Assembly: GCA_030323885.1 (NCBI GenBank)
Contig: CM059188.1
Coordinates: 114,851,430-114,915,429 of the forward strand
Source of the DNA: Branchipolynoe longqiensis
Lineage: Eukaryota; Annelida; Polychaeta; Phyllodocida; Polynoidae
Reading direction: 5' to 3'
DNA length: 64,000 bases
The translations under genes and the position numbers were made by a program. This document shows positions 21,650-32,144 of this stretch, piece by piece. The notes below the pieces were generated by a model, which saw only the letters and a list, made by a program, of their open reading frames with translations, was not told the DNA's origin and did no database searches. Position 1 is the first letter of the stretch. Each line of letters opens with the position of its first letter.

Positions 21650-24190
21650 ATTAATGGAGGGGTCGAGTCTGTGCATATATTTGGTCCCTAGGATGTAGGT
21701 GTGCACGGCAGCGGAGGTCCAGGAGCCAATCTCCATGAGTTCATAGCGAGTAACGAGCCACCAGCCACGGCACACGCTTGAGCGCCTCCCCGTCGCAGGC
21801 TGTGGAGTGTGTAGTCATTGGGGGAGGGATGCCCGGTGGCGACCAGAGCCAGCCGGAGAAACGCCAGCAGAGTGAGTGCTGTGAAGGGGGCGCCGCCTCA
21901 TAGTACGAAGGCGAATCCGGAAGCTGGCGGTTCTTGTAGTCGCACATACCGGCACCAAGCAGCAGATGGAGTAGGGGAGGGGGTGAACCAGAAGGCTGTA
22001 GGCCTGGCTGGCCCACCACCTGGTCTTGGTTGATCGAATGGTGACTATGAGCCCTTCGTTTGTGGTGGTCAAGTCGGAACGTTGTAGAGTGTGGCCCGCG
22101 TCGCGGTAGGCGTGGCTGGCCAGCAGGTTACTCTGCCTTAGTAGGGTGTTGTATCCTAGCACTATGGCTGCTACGAGGACTGTTGCATCGGGGCCGGCTG
22201 CTAAGAGGTGTTGAACTACTGCCTTGATGCTGGCAGGGGTGATGGGCGGGGCCTGTCGTGTCTTGTTATAATAACAGGGAGGTCGGCCGCGTTGAGCACC
22301 CCATGCTACTACAATACTCTTCCCCTTCATATCACCTGTGATGCAGTCATACTAAACCAATAGTATCAACTTATCAACCAACACTAACCAATACTAAGGA
22401 AGACAAGTCACACAGATAGACAGTGATGGTGTTGTGCTTAATGACACCAACGCTTGCTCACCTACCAGTGACCCATCAACCTAACCCCTCACCTTCTACT
22501 GTCCAAACTATGTCTCATTATCAACTTAGCCTGTATACTGAAAGCAGTGCCTACAGCCCATGGGACAGGAGTCCTATGGCTGTGTATACACTCAATTTGA
22601 ATAGGAGAATTTGGCTAGCATCAGACAGAGTGTCTGGGGTTCCTGCTCAAGAGTAGGTCTGGAGCCAGGAGTAGAGTGATCCCTCTCCAGAGTGTCTGGA
22701 GAAGTTTCTTGAATAATTAATTAGAATGAGACCTGTGTGGCCATGATAGGCCAAGGGGGGTCAGGTGACAGGATCTCCCACAGCCAGCCAATCAGACACT
22801 CCCCTACAGACTGGTCAGTGCAATGCCCTAATATGAGGGGTTGCCACCCAAAACCAGCCTGCAGGGTGTGGCTCTAAGGAATGCAGTATGGCTGGTGTGC
22901 TTGGCCCTGGGTCCGGTAGGGGCAGATAGTTGCATACAGTTACAATTAGATATATATATGTATATACCAAAAATGTCCTTTTTCTCCAATTGCATTCTTT
23001 ATGAATACATAGAGGAACATTTCATCAACCTTGAACTGCTTCATATATAAGAACATCTCTTCATTAACTTTAGGCATCATGCATGAACATATATCTCACA
23101 TAGTTTATATCTTAGTCATCATAGGAGTGGGGGCACCATTGCTTTTAGATTACATAACCTTCTCCCCACTCCAAGCCCAAGAATAATAATGCTCTCTGTC
23201 CATATATAATTCTTTACCAAAAATCCGTATATTTTTACATTGTGATGAGATAGCCTCATTACTCCGCATTTCATGAGGGTGAGTGTGTATGAGTCAAAGC
23301 CCCGAGTGTTCCCACCGAACATCAGGACCCAGGTCCTCGCCCCACTCAGGTAGTTCATTACGGTACCAGGTGAGGCGAGAGACTCATTGAGATGGAGTGT
23401 GTAGGCAAGGAGGTCGTACTGGGCTGGGGGCCAGTGGGTCGAAGGCGTGGCGGGCAGCAAACTTGATGTACTTCCTTGCCTGTATCGATTTATTCCTCCA
23501 CGTCCTGGCCGCTAGTCCGGCGAAATGGACCTCCACCACCCGGTTGTGCCGATTGTCTGAGTAACCTGGGAACAGAGGAGCAAATAAGTTGAGGTTCCCA
23601 GGATACTCTACAATCCTGGAGTAAAGATGTTACAAAATTTACTTTTATGTCAGTTATGTTACGGTTTGGTGGTCATGTAGACCACCTTGGCATTGGCTGC
23701 AGCATCAATAGTGTCTGCTTAAGGCATCAGCCAGGACAAGGTCCTTGCCTGGTTTGTGTAGGATTTCGATGTTGCAGTTGTTTGTAGCAGCGTATAACCA
23801 TATCTCCCTAGCACACGCTGTGAGGACTGGGTCTCTGCCTGCGCCAGTGGAGAGTACCTGCTGGCTGGCCGAGTTGTCGGTTTTAATGACAATCTTGTGG
23901 TTGGGTGGGTATGTGGGGGCCAGTGGTTTAAGTGCCACAATGAGGTTCATAGCCTCAAGGTGTGCAATGTTGTGTGGCTTCTCTTGACTTGGTCGGGGTA
24001 AGTCTGTGAGTAGTGGTGGGTGTCCGAGTATGCTCCCCCTGCCACTAGGCAGGAGTCACACTCTATCATCCACGGGGTCTTGGCTGTGGGCTCCAGGGGC
24101 CAAATGTATGAGGGCGGGTTAGCGGTCATAACCCAAGCTAGAGTCGGGAATTCCCCGGTTAGTGGCCGAAAGTCACAATATATGTGCACG
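21650..24190 (-). pseudogene. DIRS-like retrotransposon remnant (RNase H and tyrosine recombinase)
   Basis: On the minus strand, the end of an RT-RNase H region comes first (24189-23705; IECDSCLVAGGAYS, KTDNSASQQVLSTGAG, CAREIW, PGKDLVLADALSR). Next is the recombinase N-terminal part (23460 to about 23262; YLSGARTW), then the catalytic part (22330-21650). The catalytic signatures are split over frames: TLLRQSNLL in one, HSLRRGG at about 21775-21795 in another, and GSWTSAAVHTYI near 21690-21730 in a third. Frameshifts therefore separate the catalytic R, HxxR and Y. The polymerase half of the RT is missing. The recombinase is further split by the insertion at 22334-23262. The element is dead. 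Confidence 0.85.
22334..23262 (+). mobile_element. Insertion carrying repeat D1 copy 2
   Basis: This interrupts the DIRS recombinase between LTLMK (about 23262) and MKGKSIVV (22330). Most of it (22440-23070) is repeat D1, inverted relative to 17540-18165. An ATGAA word occurs at both borders and may be the target duplication. No ORF in it resembles a protein. Confidence 0.65.
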
Positions 24191-24263
24191 GGTTAGGCAA
24201 ACCCCTCGAGGGTTAACGTGGCCTGCGCTAACCCCAACTTGTAGGTGGTTTATCGTCGGTGTT

Positions 24264-26055
24264 ATGCGTGGACTCAAGATGGAAGACTTTGTTTACCGGC
24301 GTTATATGCAGAGACATTTGCGCAGGGAGCATGTTTTCCATGACAGAACTAATCCTTTCAAGAAATTCAATGACCTAGAACTATTTAAGAAGTTCAGGTT
24401 CAGAGGACACACCATTCTCACTTTGACTGACACAGTGACAGACAAACTATCACTATCGAATCGCACCCGAGCGCTGCTTCCATTGCTACAGGTACATGTT
24501 GACATACTCCGATGTTGGAGTCACTAGTCTAGACAGTAATGTCGATTATTGGCTGTCATATTAAACTATGCTAAAAATATAAGATTCCCACCATCTTTAC
24601 GTAGATAGCCTGCCTATCAACCACTCAATCATCGCCTATACTTATGCCTTTCTACGTCGACATTCGACATCCAATTGTGTATCTCAAACGTGACAGTTCT
24701 GTGTAATTCTGTCTTGTATATTAAGCTAGGCTAGAATCTAAATGATTTTCTCTACCTTTGATGGCTTAGCTGCCTTTCCTCCCACTGTGTAAATTTTCCC
24801 CTACAAGGATTCACTTCAACATCGACACTTATGACAGTAGTGTCTATTTCTTTGTTTCATATTATTTTAGGCTTAAACCTATACCTAGCTAATTACTGTT
24901 TGATTTCTATGTCATATATGGTCCACATTTCTTCTGCAGGTCATGATCGCCCTGCGCTTTTACGCCAGTGGCAGTTTCCAAGATGTTTGCGGGGAACTTA
25001 TTGGCGTCGATCAGGCAACGGTGTCTCGACTTATTCCCAGGGTCACGCAAGCACTCCTTCAACAACTTCCCCTAAGTGTAAAGTTGCCTACCCAGGAGGA
25101 GGCAGCCAGAACCAAGGCCAAGGTATTCCACGCCTACAGATTCCCAAATGTTTTTGGGTTCATAGATGGAACCCAGATCCGTATCCAGGCCCCTTCACAA
25201 TATGAGCATGAGCACTACCAAGCTCTCAATATCCAGGTAAATACTAATTCACATTGCTGGGTTATTATCTATACAGCATCTCAGTAATTTAGCTATATTA
25301 CTCCTTCCCTTATGCGTTACAGGCTTGCCTGATGTACACAGGATTTCACTATATTAGTTACATTATTCTGTCAGTATTGTGTTACTGGTGTATTGGATGT
25401 ACACAGCATTTGGCTTCATTTTTATAATGTTCCTTCCCTTTTATGGCTGAATGATTAATTTTTACAAGTTTGGAGCGGCGTTGATTTGTTATCCGATTGT
25501 TTTTTTCAGGTGATATGTGATGCCGACTTACTATTTGTGGATTGCATCGTGAAATGGCCAGGCAGCATCCACGATGCCCGCATCCTACGTGAGTCACATC
25601 TCTTCGAGGCCTTCGAGAGTGACCAAAAACCAGTGAAGGGCCTGCTGCTGGGTGATAGCGGCTACATGCTGCGTGATTGGCTCTTCACGCCTTTCCTCAA
25701 TCCTAACACCCAACAGCAGAACTCATACAATGTTCATCACAAGGCAGCCAGGTCCAATGTTGAAAGGGCCATAGGAATTCTGAAGCGATGATGGCACTGT
25801 CTTCGTCGCCTGCGCCTGCAGCCGCCGAAGGCGTGCAACGTCATAACTGTCTGTATCATTCTCCACAATAGAGCCAGACAGCTGAACCTCCAAGATCCAT
25901 CAGACTCTGAGTCGGAAGGAGAAGAGGACAACGAAGAAGATGCCCAGGAAAGTGAAGACAACGATGCCCGGCCAGCCAACTACCAACGCTCCGAGCGGGT
26001 CCGATCCCAGGCTGGCAAAGCTGCCCGCCAGAGATTGGTCGACAATTTCTTCTGA
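24264..26055 (+). pseudogene. HARBI1-like: HARBI1-like PIF/Harbinger transposase, three exons, one in-frame TGA
   Basis: Exons 24264-24491, 24940-25236 and 25510-26055 join in phase 0 through GT-AG introns (acceptors TTCTGCAG and TTTTTTCAG). The product would be about 355 residues, the usual HARBI1 length. Exon 1 has MEDFVYRRYM, FRFRGHTIL and a helical N-terminus. Exon 2 has VCGELIGVDQATVSRLI (helix-turn-helix-like) and FGFIDGTQIRI with the first catalytic Asp. Exon 3 has KWPGSIHDARIL with the second Asp and RSNVERAIGILKR with the catalytic Glu. A TGA at 25789-25791 follows GILKR, and the frame then continues WHCLRRLRLQ, CIILHN, an acidic stretch and a basic tail to TGA at 26053. CGA to TGA, a CpG transition, is the simplest cause. 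The start may instead be ATG 24279. It is either a Harbinger transposon gene or a host HARBI1 paralogue that recently lost function. Confidence 0.88.
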
Positions 26056-26846
26056 AGTAGTTAATTACTTTTTTACAACAGGCGACTTTTAACAACTGTT
26101 AAGCGAGATACCTAATCAAGCGCATAACTTTCTTTTTAATTTGTCCTAAAAGAATTATATTAAAGTGATTCCGAGTAGTATTTCAGTCACATGAGATGCA
26201 AATTAGTTTTATTTGTATTTTACAATGAAACACCCGAGCACTGCGTCTTATACCGCTTTCAATCACACTTTCCATATTTGTCAGCAGCACTTGCAACCAG
26301 GCATTCTAGGTTGTCTAATGCTTCAGATATACACGTGAAACACACGGTTTTAAGCTGTACAAAAAAAGAACATGAAACGCATTTAACATTTAGCGAACAA
26401 ACAACAAACTCGTTTAAGATGTTTCGAAATAGCACGAAGTGCATTTAAGATGTATCCAACATACAAGATCCTCGTTTCATTTCAACTGCGAATGTGAATG
26501 CAGCAACTCTTTAGCTCATTGCATCAATCAATGTGAATGCTGCTCCATTTGCCATAGATCAAAAATAAACTTTGACTTTCCTTCAACAATTTTACGCAAG
26601 AAATACTAGCAAAAGTTCTTGCTGCATGACGCCTACGCATTCACATTCAGATATCGCATATAGAGGGAATCTTCGCTTTAATCAGTAATGTCATTGCGGC
26701 CTTATGTTTAATGGTCAATTGAAACACAGTTATTTCTATGGTCCCTTACACTACCTCAGTTCAAGCGGCCTAATGTCGTGAGTGACTGTGTTTTCTTATA
26801 TGAGCAAACTTAACATGACGACACATATCGAAGTGTTTAAAAAAAA

Positions 26847-28195
26847 TTAATGTTGTAATGTTGATCTCCCCAGCTCCTGCTCTAACTTTGCCACCTCCAA
26901 CGTTTCCCGGCATAACTTAAGTGCCAGCAGCTGTGCCTCTGCCCGTATCTTCGCCTCATTTCCGTCTCTTTTCTGCTCAGCGTTGGCCAGCTCCAATGCT
27001 TTCCGGCGAAACCTCATTGCCAATATCTCTTCCTCCGCCCTCACCCTCACCTCGCCTCCTTCTCTCTCCATCTTTGATAACTTCAGCTCTTCCCGGTAAT
27101 GTCTGCTCGCGCGCAACACCCGACCCTCCTCAGCGCGTCCTTCTAAAGGGGCTGTCACATTAGGGTTTTTTGCGGGAGCGTACGGCGGCGTGAGCGCGTT
27201 ATGTCATATACATCGGTATACGCCACCATACGCTACGCATACGCCGTCCCTCCAACAAGCCTGTTTCCTTGCTCAAAATTTTCAGCGTATGGCAGCGTAT
27301 GGATCGTACGCTGCTCATACGCTATGCATACGCCGGCATAGGTTACGCATAGGTATGGGGTACGTCAGCATAGGTTGGGCGTACACTGGATTGACACCCA
27401 CCGGGTGTCTCTTGCGTACCCCCTAACGTTCTGTAAAAGTGGTGTCACACTACGGCGTATGGCTTTTAGACCCATACGCTGTCATACGCCATCATACGCT
27501 TCGCATACGCTACCCATACGCCGGCATACACCCTCATACGCGCGTCCGTCCACATTTTTTTAGAGCATGCTCGAAGATTTTCGGCGTATGGCGGCGTATG
27601 GCTCATACGCTGCTCATACGCTTGACGTATCTTATGCGTACGCCAAGATAGGTTACGCATAGGTTGGGCGTACGCTGAACTTGTCAATCACAACTGTCAA
27701 ACCTCATCACAGTATGCGGCGCATAGGTCGGGATACACTTTGAATACGCCGCCATAGGCTAGGGGTAGGTTAGGCATAGGTTAGGCATAGGCTGGGCGTA
27801 CGCTTCAGATGCCGCTGGGACCTCGTGCGTAGCATATGACGGCGTATGACAGCATATGGCGGTGTATGGGTCGAAAACTGCATACGCCGGCATACGCTAA
27901 CGCCATACACCGTAATGTGACAGGGCCTTAAGACAGCAGCTTTTGCTCTGTTCTTTTCAGTTGTGCTGTGGAGATAGTCGAGGAAAGCGCCCCTCTCATC
28001 GCCTTCGGCGGGGAATTCCTTCGCGGGCGCTCTCCTGGATCTCGAACGAGTTCCACGCCACCCACTGCTGCGTGCACTGGAGGAGGGAACAGTTGCTGGC
28101 TCTGGTGCGGGCGCGGGATCAGTCGTAACGTTGGGGCGACAGTTATCACCGGTTAGAACGACGCCCAAGGAGACAGCACCTGTTAACATGACCAA
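26847..28195 (-). pseudogene. ORF convergent to the transposase, split by a MITE; possible Harbinger second ORF
   Basis: The minus-strand halves are 28195 to 27929 and 27146 to 26847. Removing the MITE (27147-27928) and one TTA duplication restores one frame, with KAAVL joined to EGRAEEG. The N-terminal half is rich in Pro, Ala and Arg/Ser (GWRGTRSRSRRAPAKEF). The C-terminal half is a charged, probably coiled-coil segment (EELKLSKMEREGGEVRVRAE, LANAEQKRD, LEVAKLEQEL). Harbinger elements usually carry a second gene for a Myb/SANT-type partner that helps bring the transposase to the nucleus. Place and composition fit its C-terminal part, but no Myb helix is seen. The region 28249-28452 (minus) holds a basic ORF (KKLPPIASAPKSRVKKS) that may be an upstream exon. 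Confidence 0.5.
27147..27928. mobile_element. MITE-A family, copy 3, inserted in an ORF
   Basis: 782 bp with ends AGGGGCTGTCACATTAGGG and CCGTAATGTGACAGGGCCT, flanked by TAA at 27144-27146 and 27929-27931. It is the reverse complement of the copy at 7432-8257, including the internal GTGTGACACC motif and the GACACCCACCGGGTGTC palindrome. The interior is a CATACGC/GCGTATG word array. Insertion plus duplication (785 bp) is not a multiple of three, so it breaks the host ORF. Confidence 0.88.
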
Positions 28196-28527
28196 GCATC
28201 AATGAACATATCTCTGGAAGGACACTTCAATCCAAAGTCTCTGAAAGCTCACTTCAATCCCAAGCTCTTGGCCTGATTGGTCTTGCTTGCGGTGACTATC
28301 CTTTCTGGGGACTTTTTAACCCTCGATTTGGGAGCCGATGCGATGGGTGGTAACTTCTTCAGAATGCTGCACATGGGGAGGGGAAGATTAAAGCTCCTGT
28401 ATTTATTGACGATTGATCGATTGATTGATTTGATTATTCTGTCACTTAGCATCTCCTCCCAGAAAGCTATGCAGCGATTGCATCAATTACCTTTTATTTA
28501 TTTATTTTACTTTATGTTTTTTACCGA

Positions 28528-28860
28528 ACGCGGTGGGGAATTGGTAGCGCGCAGGCCTCCGGCGCAGAAGGTCGGGAGATCAATTCCCGGTCGAGTCAAA
28601 CCAATGTCTTACAAATTGATGCTTGTCGCTTCCAAGTCAGGCACTCAGCATTTTTAGGATAGGGCAAGGACTGGTTAGCTCAGTGTCAAGATAATGTGAT
28701 TGATTGGGATATCATTATCAGTTTATGATGCTGGTAGTCTGGTTTCCCAGTGGGGCAGCACTACAAAGTGTCTATGCGCGCGCACTGTTACAAGTTGGTG
28801 CCCATCCTGATATGACCTTAGATGTTGCCAGGAGGTAAAACTCCAGCAATCAACCATCCA
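28528..28860 (+). repeat. SINE-1 copy j
   Basis: Full copy with a variant head (ACCGAACGCGGTGGGGAATT, GGTAGCGCGCAGGCCTCC), the conserved core, and the tail ACTCCAGCAATCAACC. The head differs from other copies in the A-box region. Confidence 0.82.
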
Positions 28861-29104
28861 ACTTATTTTTGTTAGTGCTATCATAAAATATAATTCTAAA
28901 ATCATTTAATGTGCACCAAAGGAAGGTGAAATGTATCACAGAACACTTGTCTAAAGGCATAAGAAGTGCTATCGTCAAGTTTCACCTTATGAACTCTAAA
29001 ATGTGTTCATGATTTACATTGGTGAAGAGAGCTTGCAGGCCATTTTTATTGTGTACATTAGTTGAGAAAGTAAGGGACATTTCAACTTCGGACAGTTAGT
29101 CTTC

Positions 29105-29200
29105 CTCATTCCACTGACAAGTATCCATTTTTAAGTCATTGGTTTGACTCGGACAGAGTTCAAACCCACGGGTTCGAATCCCAGGACCTATACCAAAACA
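29105..29200 (-). repeat. SINE-1 fragment k
   Basis: Only the head-proximal part is present (GACAAGTATCCATTTTTAAG, TTGACTCGGACAGAG, GGGTTCGAATCCC). Sequence just before it (TTCAACTTCGGACAGTTAGTC) resembles that before copy e at about 4890-4915. Confidence 0.6.
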
Positions 29201-29976
29201 GAAGGCCGACAAGGACAACCTAGAGATCCATGACAAATTCAGCTACAAAGGGTCATACAAATCAAGTTTACTTACAAACTGAGATTACAAAATTAAAACA
29301 TATAATTTCAAATTGTCAGGCAACTATATTTTCATGATTGTTGATGACATTTGGTCCTTAACCACAAATTTCAATGACTTTCCAGCAGTTTGTTTTCAAA
29401 ATGATCAATTCACGTAATTGATAGGTTCTAAAGGAAATTGGTGCACAGTGGTCATGTTGCTTAGGCAACATGGGTAATTCGGGACCGAGACGGGACACTA
29501 TACACCCCGACCTATACTTTTAGTTCCCCCTTTTAAATATAGGGGCCGGGAGGTGAGTCCCTGAGGCGCCCCTGCGCCTGCGCGCTGCCGCTTGTACCCG
29601 GGCCACACCCCTGTGATGTCACTTCCGCCCTGCCACCTCCACAGATGGCATTTCACCACCAGATACCGGCCCGACAACATCTCCTGCCTTTTCTCACCGC
29701 CCCACCCGACCCTACTTTAAGACTTTGACATGATAGGGTTGAGTGCCCGGATCCCCCAGACACTCGAACTTGTGACCTTATTACTTGATCCTCACCATTG
29801 TACAGCATTACCTTGACATGTTTTTCTCCTAGCTAGATTAATAAATCCCATACTAAGTAGTTCCGTGTTGTGTCCTCAATTAGTGCCTGCATTTTGTGTT
29901 TTAGTTTTTTTGTGATGGGTTTATTTATGCTGCCCATAACCGTTAAGTCTAATGACTTGTTTTCGCCGCTAAACAG
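29201..29976. other. No gene recognised
   Basis: AT-rich to 29480, then a GC-rich block to about 29700 with CGCC-rich words and CTTTTAAATATAGG upstream, then AATAAATCCC near 29840. A solo LTR or promoter-like block is conceivable, but no flanking duplication was found. Confidence 0.35.
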
Positions 29977-30194
29977 TAATGCCCCGGTCACATACACATT
30001 AGTGAACGTAGGTGAACGCAGTGGAGGCTAACGTTGGTCAAACGTGGTGCAAGTACGTTAAACTACGTTGAAATACGTTAAGGTATGGCAGGTATGGCGG
30101 ATAAATACGTTACGGTACGGACGCCGGTACATTCAACTACGTTCAACTAGGTTCAACTAGGTTAGCCTCCACTACGTTCACCTACGCACACTAA

Positions 30195-31223
30195 AGTCGC
30201 TGTCACATTATGACGCATCTCGCAAGCGTGCCGCCAAGGCGTAAAATCACACTTTGTTACGTTGAGATGCGTAAAACTTTTCGGTGCGGGGGGAAAAGTT
30301 GGGCGTCAGTGCAACGTAGTGGACGTAAGCGTAGCATTGGTCCGACATAGAGGTAACGCATGTCAACGCATGAGAAAAAAAAGACCTAAAAAGTTAGGCG
30401 CAATGTTGTGTGCGGTGTTTACCTAGCATTGACATAACGCGCTCCCAACATTCCGTGAGCGACCGTTAAATGTGTTGCACAACGTATGAGAGTGTAGTGC
30501 CAGCACATGAGCGATGCATCCATCCTGATATGACCTTAGATGCTGATAGGATGTAAAACAACAACAAACAAACATGAGCGACGCATGTCCACTGACAGTC
30601 CAGCCCATTTCAGCGTTGCGCCAGCATGCACCCGCAGCATATGACGTTGGCATAATGCATGAATAACGCATGCCAATGTGTGTGGGGCGGGCACTCAACC
30701 CACCCGCAAAATGGTCACGGCACATTCACAGAATGCCAGTGATCGTTATAAACGTTAAGCGAGCGCCAGACGCGCGCCCTATACATCAAATACGTTGAGA
30801 CACGGTGGAGAAACACCAACCGCACGTTGGCCATACGTTATGCATACGTTAGAACAACGTCGTCATACGTTGGCGCTATGTTAACAACACGCGGACTGAA
30901 CACTATCAGTCAGAGGAACAGAAGTCACCGTAGGACAATGTAAGAACAACTTTCCTCCAACGCGCATCTAACCTATCTCGACGTACACCTAACGTAGGCG
31001 CAACGTAAGCACCGATGCATTGTCGTACATCAAAAGTTTTGTGCATGCACAAAACTTTGGCGACCCCCTGACGCGTGCCACCGTATGTCAATGAACGCCG
31101 ACGTACATTGATGTATACAAATGCGTGCCTAATGCGTAACGCATAACAACATATCCCGATGCAGCGGCAACAAATGACATGTTGCCGTATGTTTGCGCGA
31201 TGCGTCGTAATGTGACATCCCCA
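30195..31223. mobile_element. MITE-A family, copy 4, nested in MITE-B
   Basis: Ends AGTCGCTGTCACATTATG and CGTAATGTGACATCCCCA. The flanks are TAA (30192-30194) and TTA (31224-31226), so one is probably mutated. The interior has ACGTTG and CGTAAC words and a 52-bp SINE-1 tail insertion at 30520-30571. Confidence 0.65.
30520..30571 (+). repeat. Very short 5'-truncated SINE-1 insertion
   Basis: The inserted piece starts CCATCCTGATATGACCTTAG and ends in AACAACAACAAACAA. It is bounded by ACATGAGCGATGCAT (30505-30519) and ACATGAGCGACGCAT (30572-30586), a 15-bp target duplication with one mismatch. Only the last 52 bases of the family are present. Confidence 0.85.
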
Positions 31224-31344
31224 TTACGGCTATGTGACCAGGGCTTCATCCAAGTATGCTACAGTACGCTAGAGCACGCTAGAGTACGCCAGAGTATGGT
31301 AGAGTATGCTAGAGTATGATCACGGATCGAAGTTCAGCCTCTAA

Positions 31345-32064
31345 TGGCCCTGTCACATTGGCCAACAGCTAAAACATTTCAAACATTGAGATGCGTCAAA
31401 CTTGTCAGCGCAGGGGGCAAGGTTGGACGTATACATACCGTATACGCAATGTAGTAGAGCGTATGGCCAATGTATGGCCAACATATGGCTAACGTGCCTC
31501 CCGGTGAAAAACGCTTGCAATATGTTCACGCGACGTTCGCAGAATGCCGCTGAAGGTTATTTAATGTAATTTGATCGCCAGAAGCATGCCTTATACGTTA
31601 CATACATCAGGACACGGTGTGGAGAAATGCAAAACATACGTTAGACGTACGTTATCGATATGTTGTCAATACGTTGTCAATACTTTGTCAATACGTGGAC
31701 TGTATGTTTCCGTTGGCTCTCCGTCCGACTGAAATAGGTCAACATAGGTCAATGTAGTGAACAATGTTTGTCTAATGTATGTGTAATGTACATCAACATA
31801 TGTCTAATGTATACATAACGTACACCCAGCTTAAAAGCCACACATTGTCGAAAGTCGAAAGTTTTGTTCATGCACAAAACTTTCATGACCCCTTAACGAG
31901 TGACGCTGTAAAATGATGAATATCGACGTACATCGACATATACCAATGTACACACAATAACGCGTAACGTTTAAGTAACACATATCGATGTACACCGAAG
32001 TATTGTCACAAAATCAATTACGTTGGCGCACGCTTGCACGATGCATCATAGTGTGACAGGGCTA
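31345..32064. mobile_element. MITE-A family, copy 5
   Basis: 720 bp, ends TGGCCCTGTCACATTGG and ATAGTGTGACAGGGCTA, flanked by TAA at 31342-31344 and 32065-32067. The interior is rich in ATACGT, GTCAATACG and ACGTAC words and has no ORF of note. Confidence 0.78.
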
Positions 32065-32144
32065 TAATGTAGCGCTCTTTTGAACATGTCCAAAGATTAA
32101 ATCGGAACTCACGGCCCACCCACATTATTACCAAGTTAGCATGA

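Larger units (their letters stand above)
29980..31245. mobile_element. MITE-B copy 1, hosting a MITE-A
   Basis: Left end TGCCCCGGTCACATAC is mirrored at the right end TATGTGACCAGGGCT. The left arm holds CACTAGTG-like and ACGTTCAACTA words (GGAGGCTAACGTT and its inverse AGGTTAGCCTCC). The right arm is reduced to its last 20 or so bases, because a MITE-A (30195-31223) fills the middle. A clean target duplication for the outer element was not found. Confidence 0.6.

Noticed and set aside
25789..25791. TGA in the HARBI1-like gene as a selenocysteine codon or programmed readthrough
   Set aside because: The position is not a Cys-like site in the family (a basic residue is expected), no SECIS-like element was evident, and a CpG transition is simpler.
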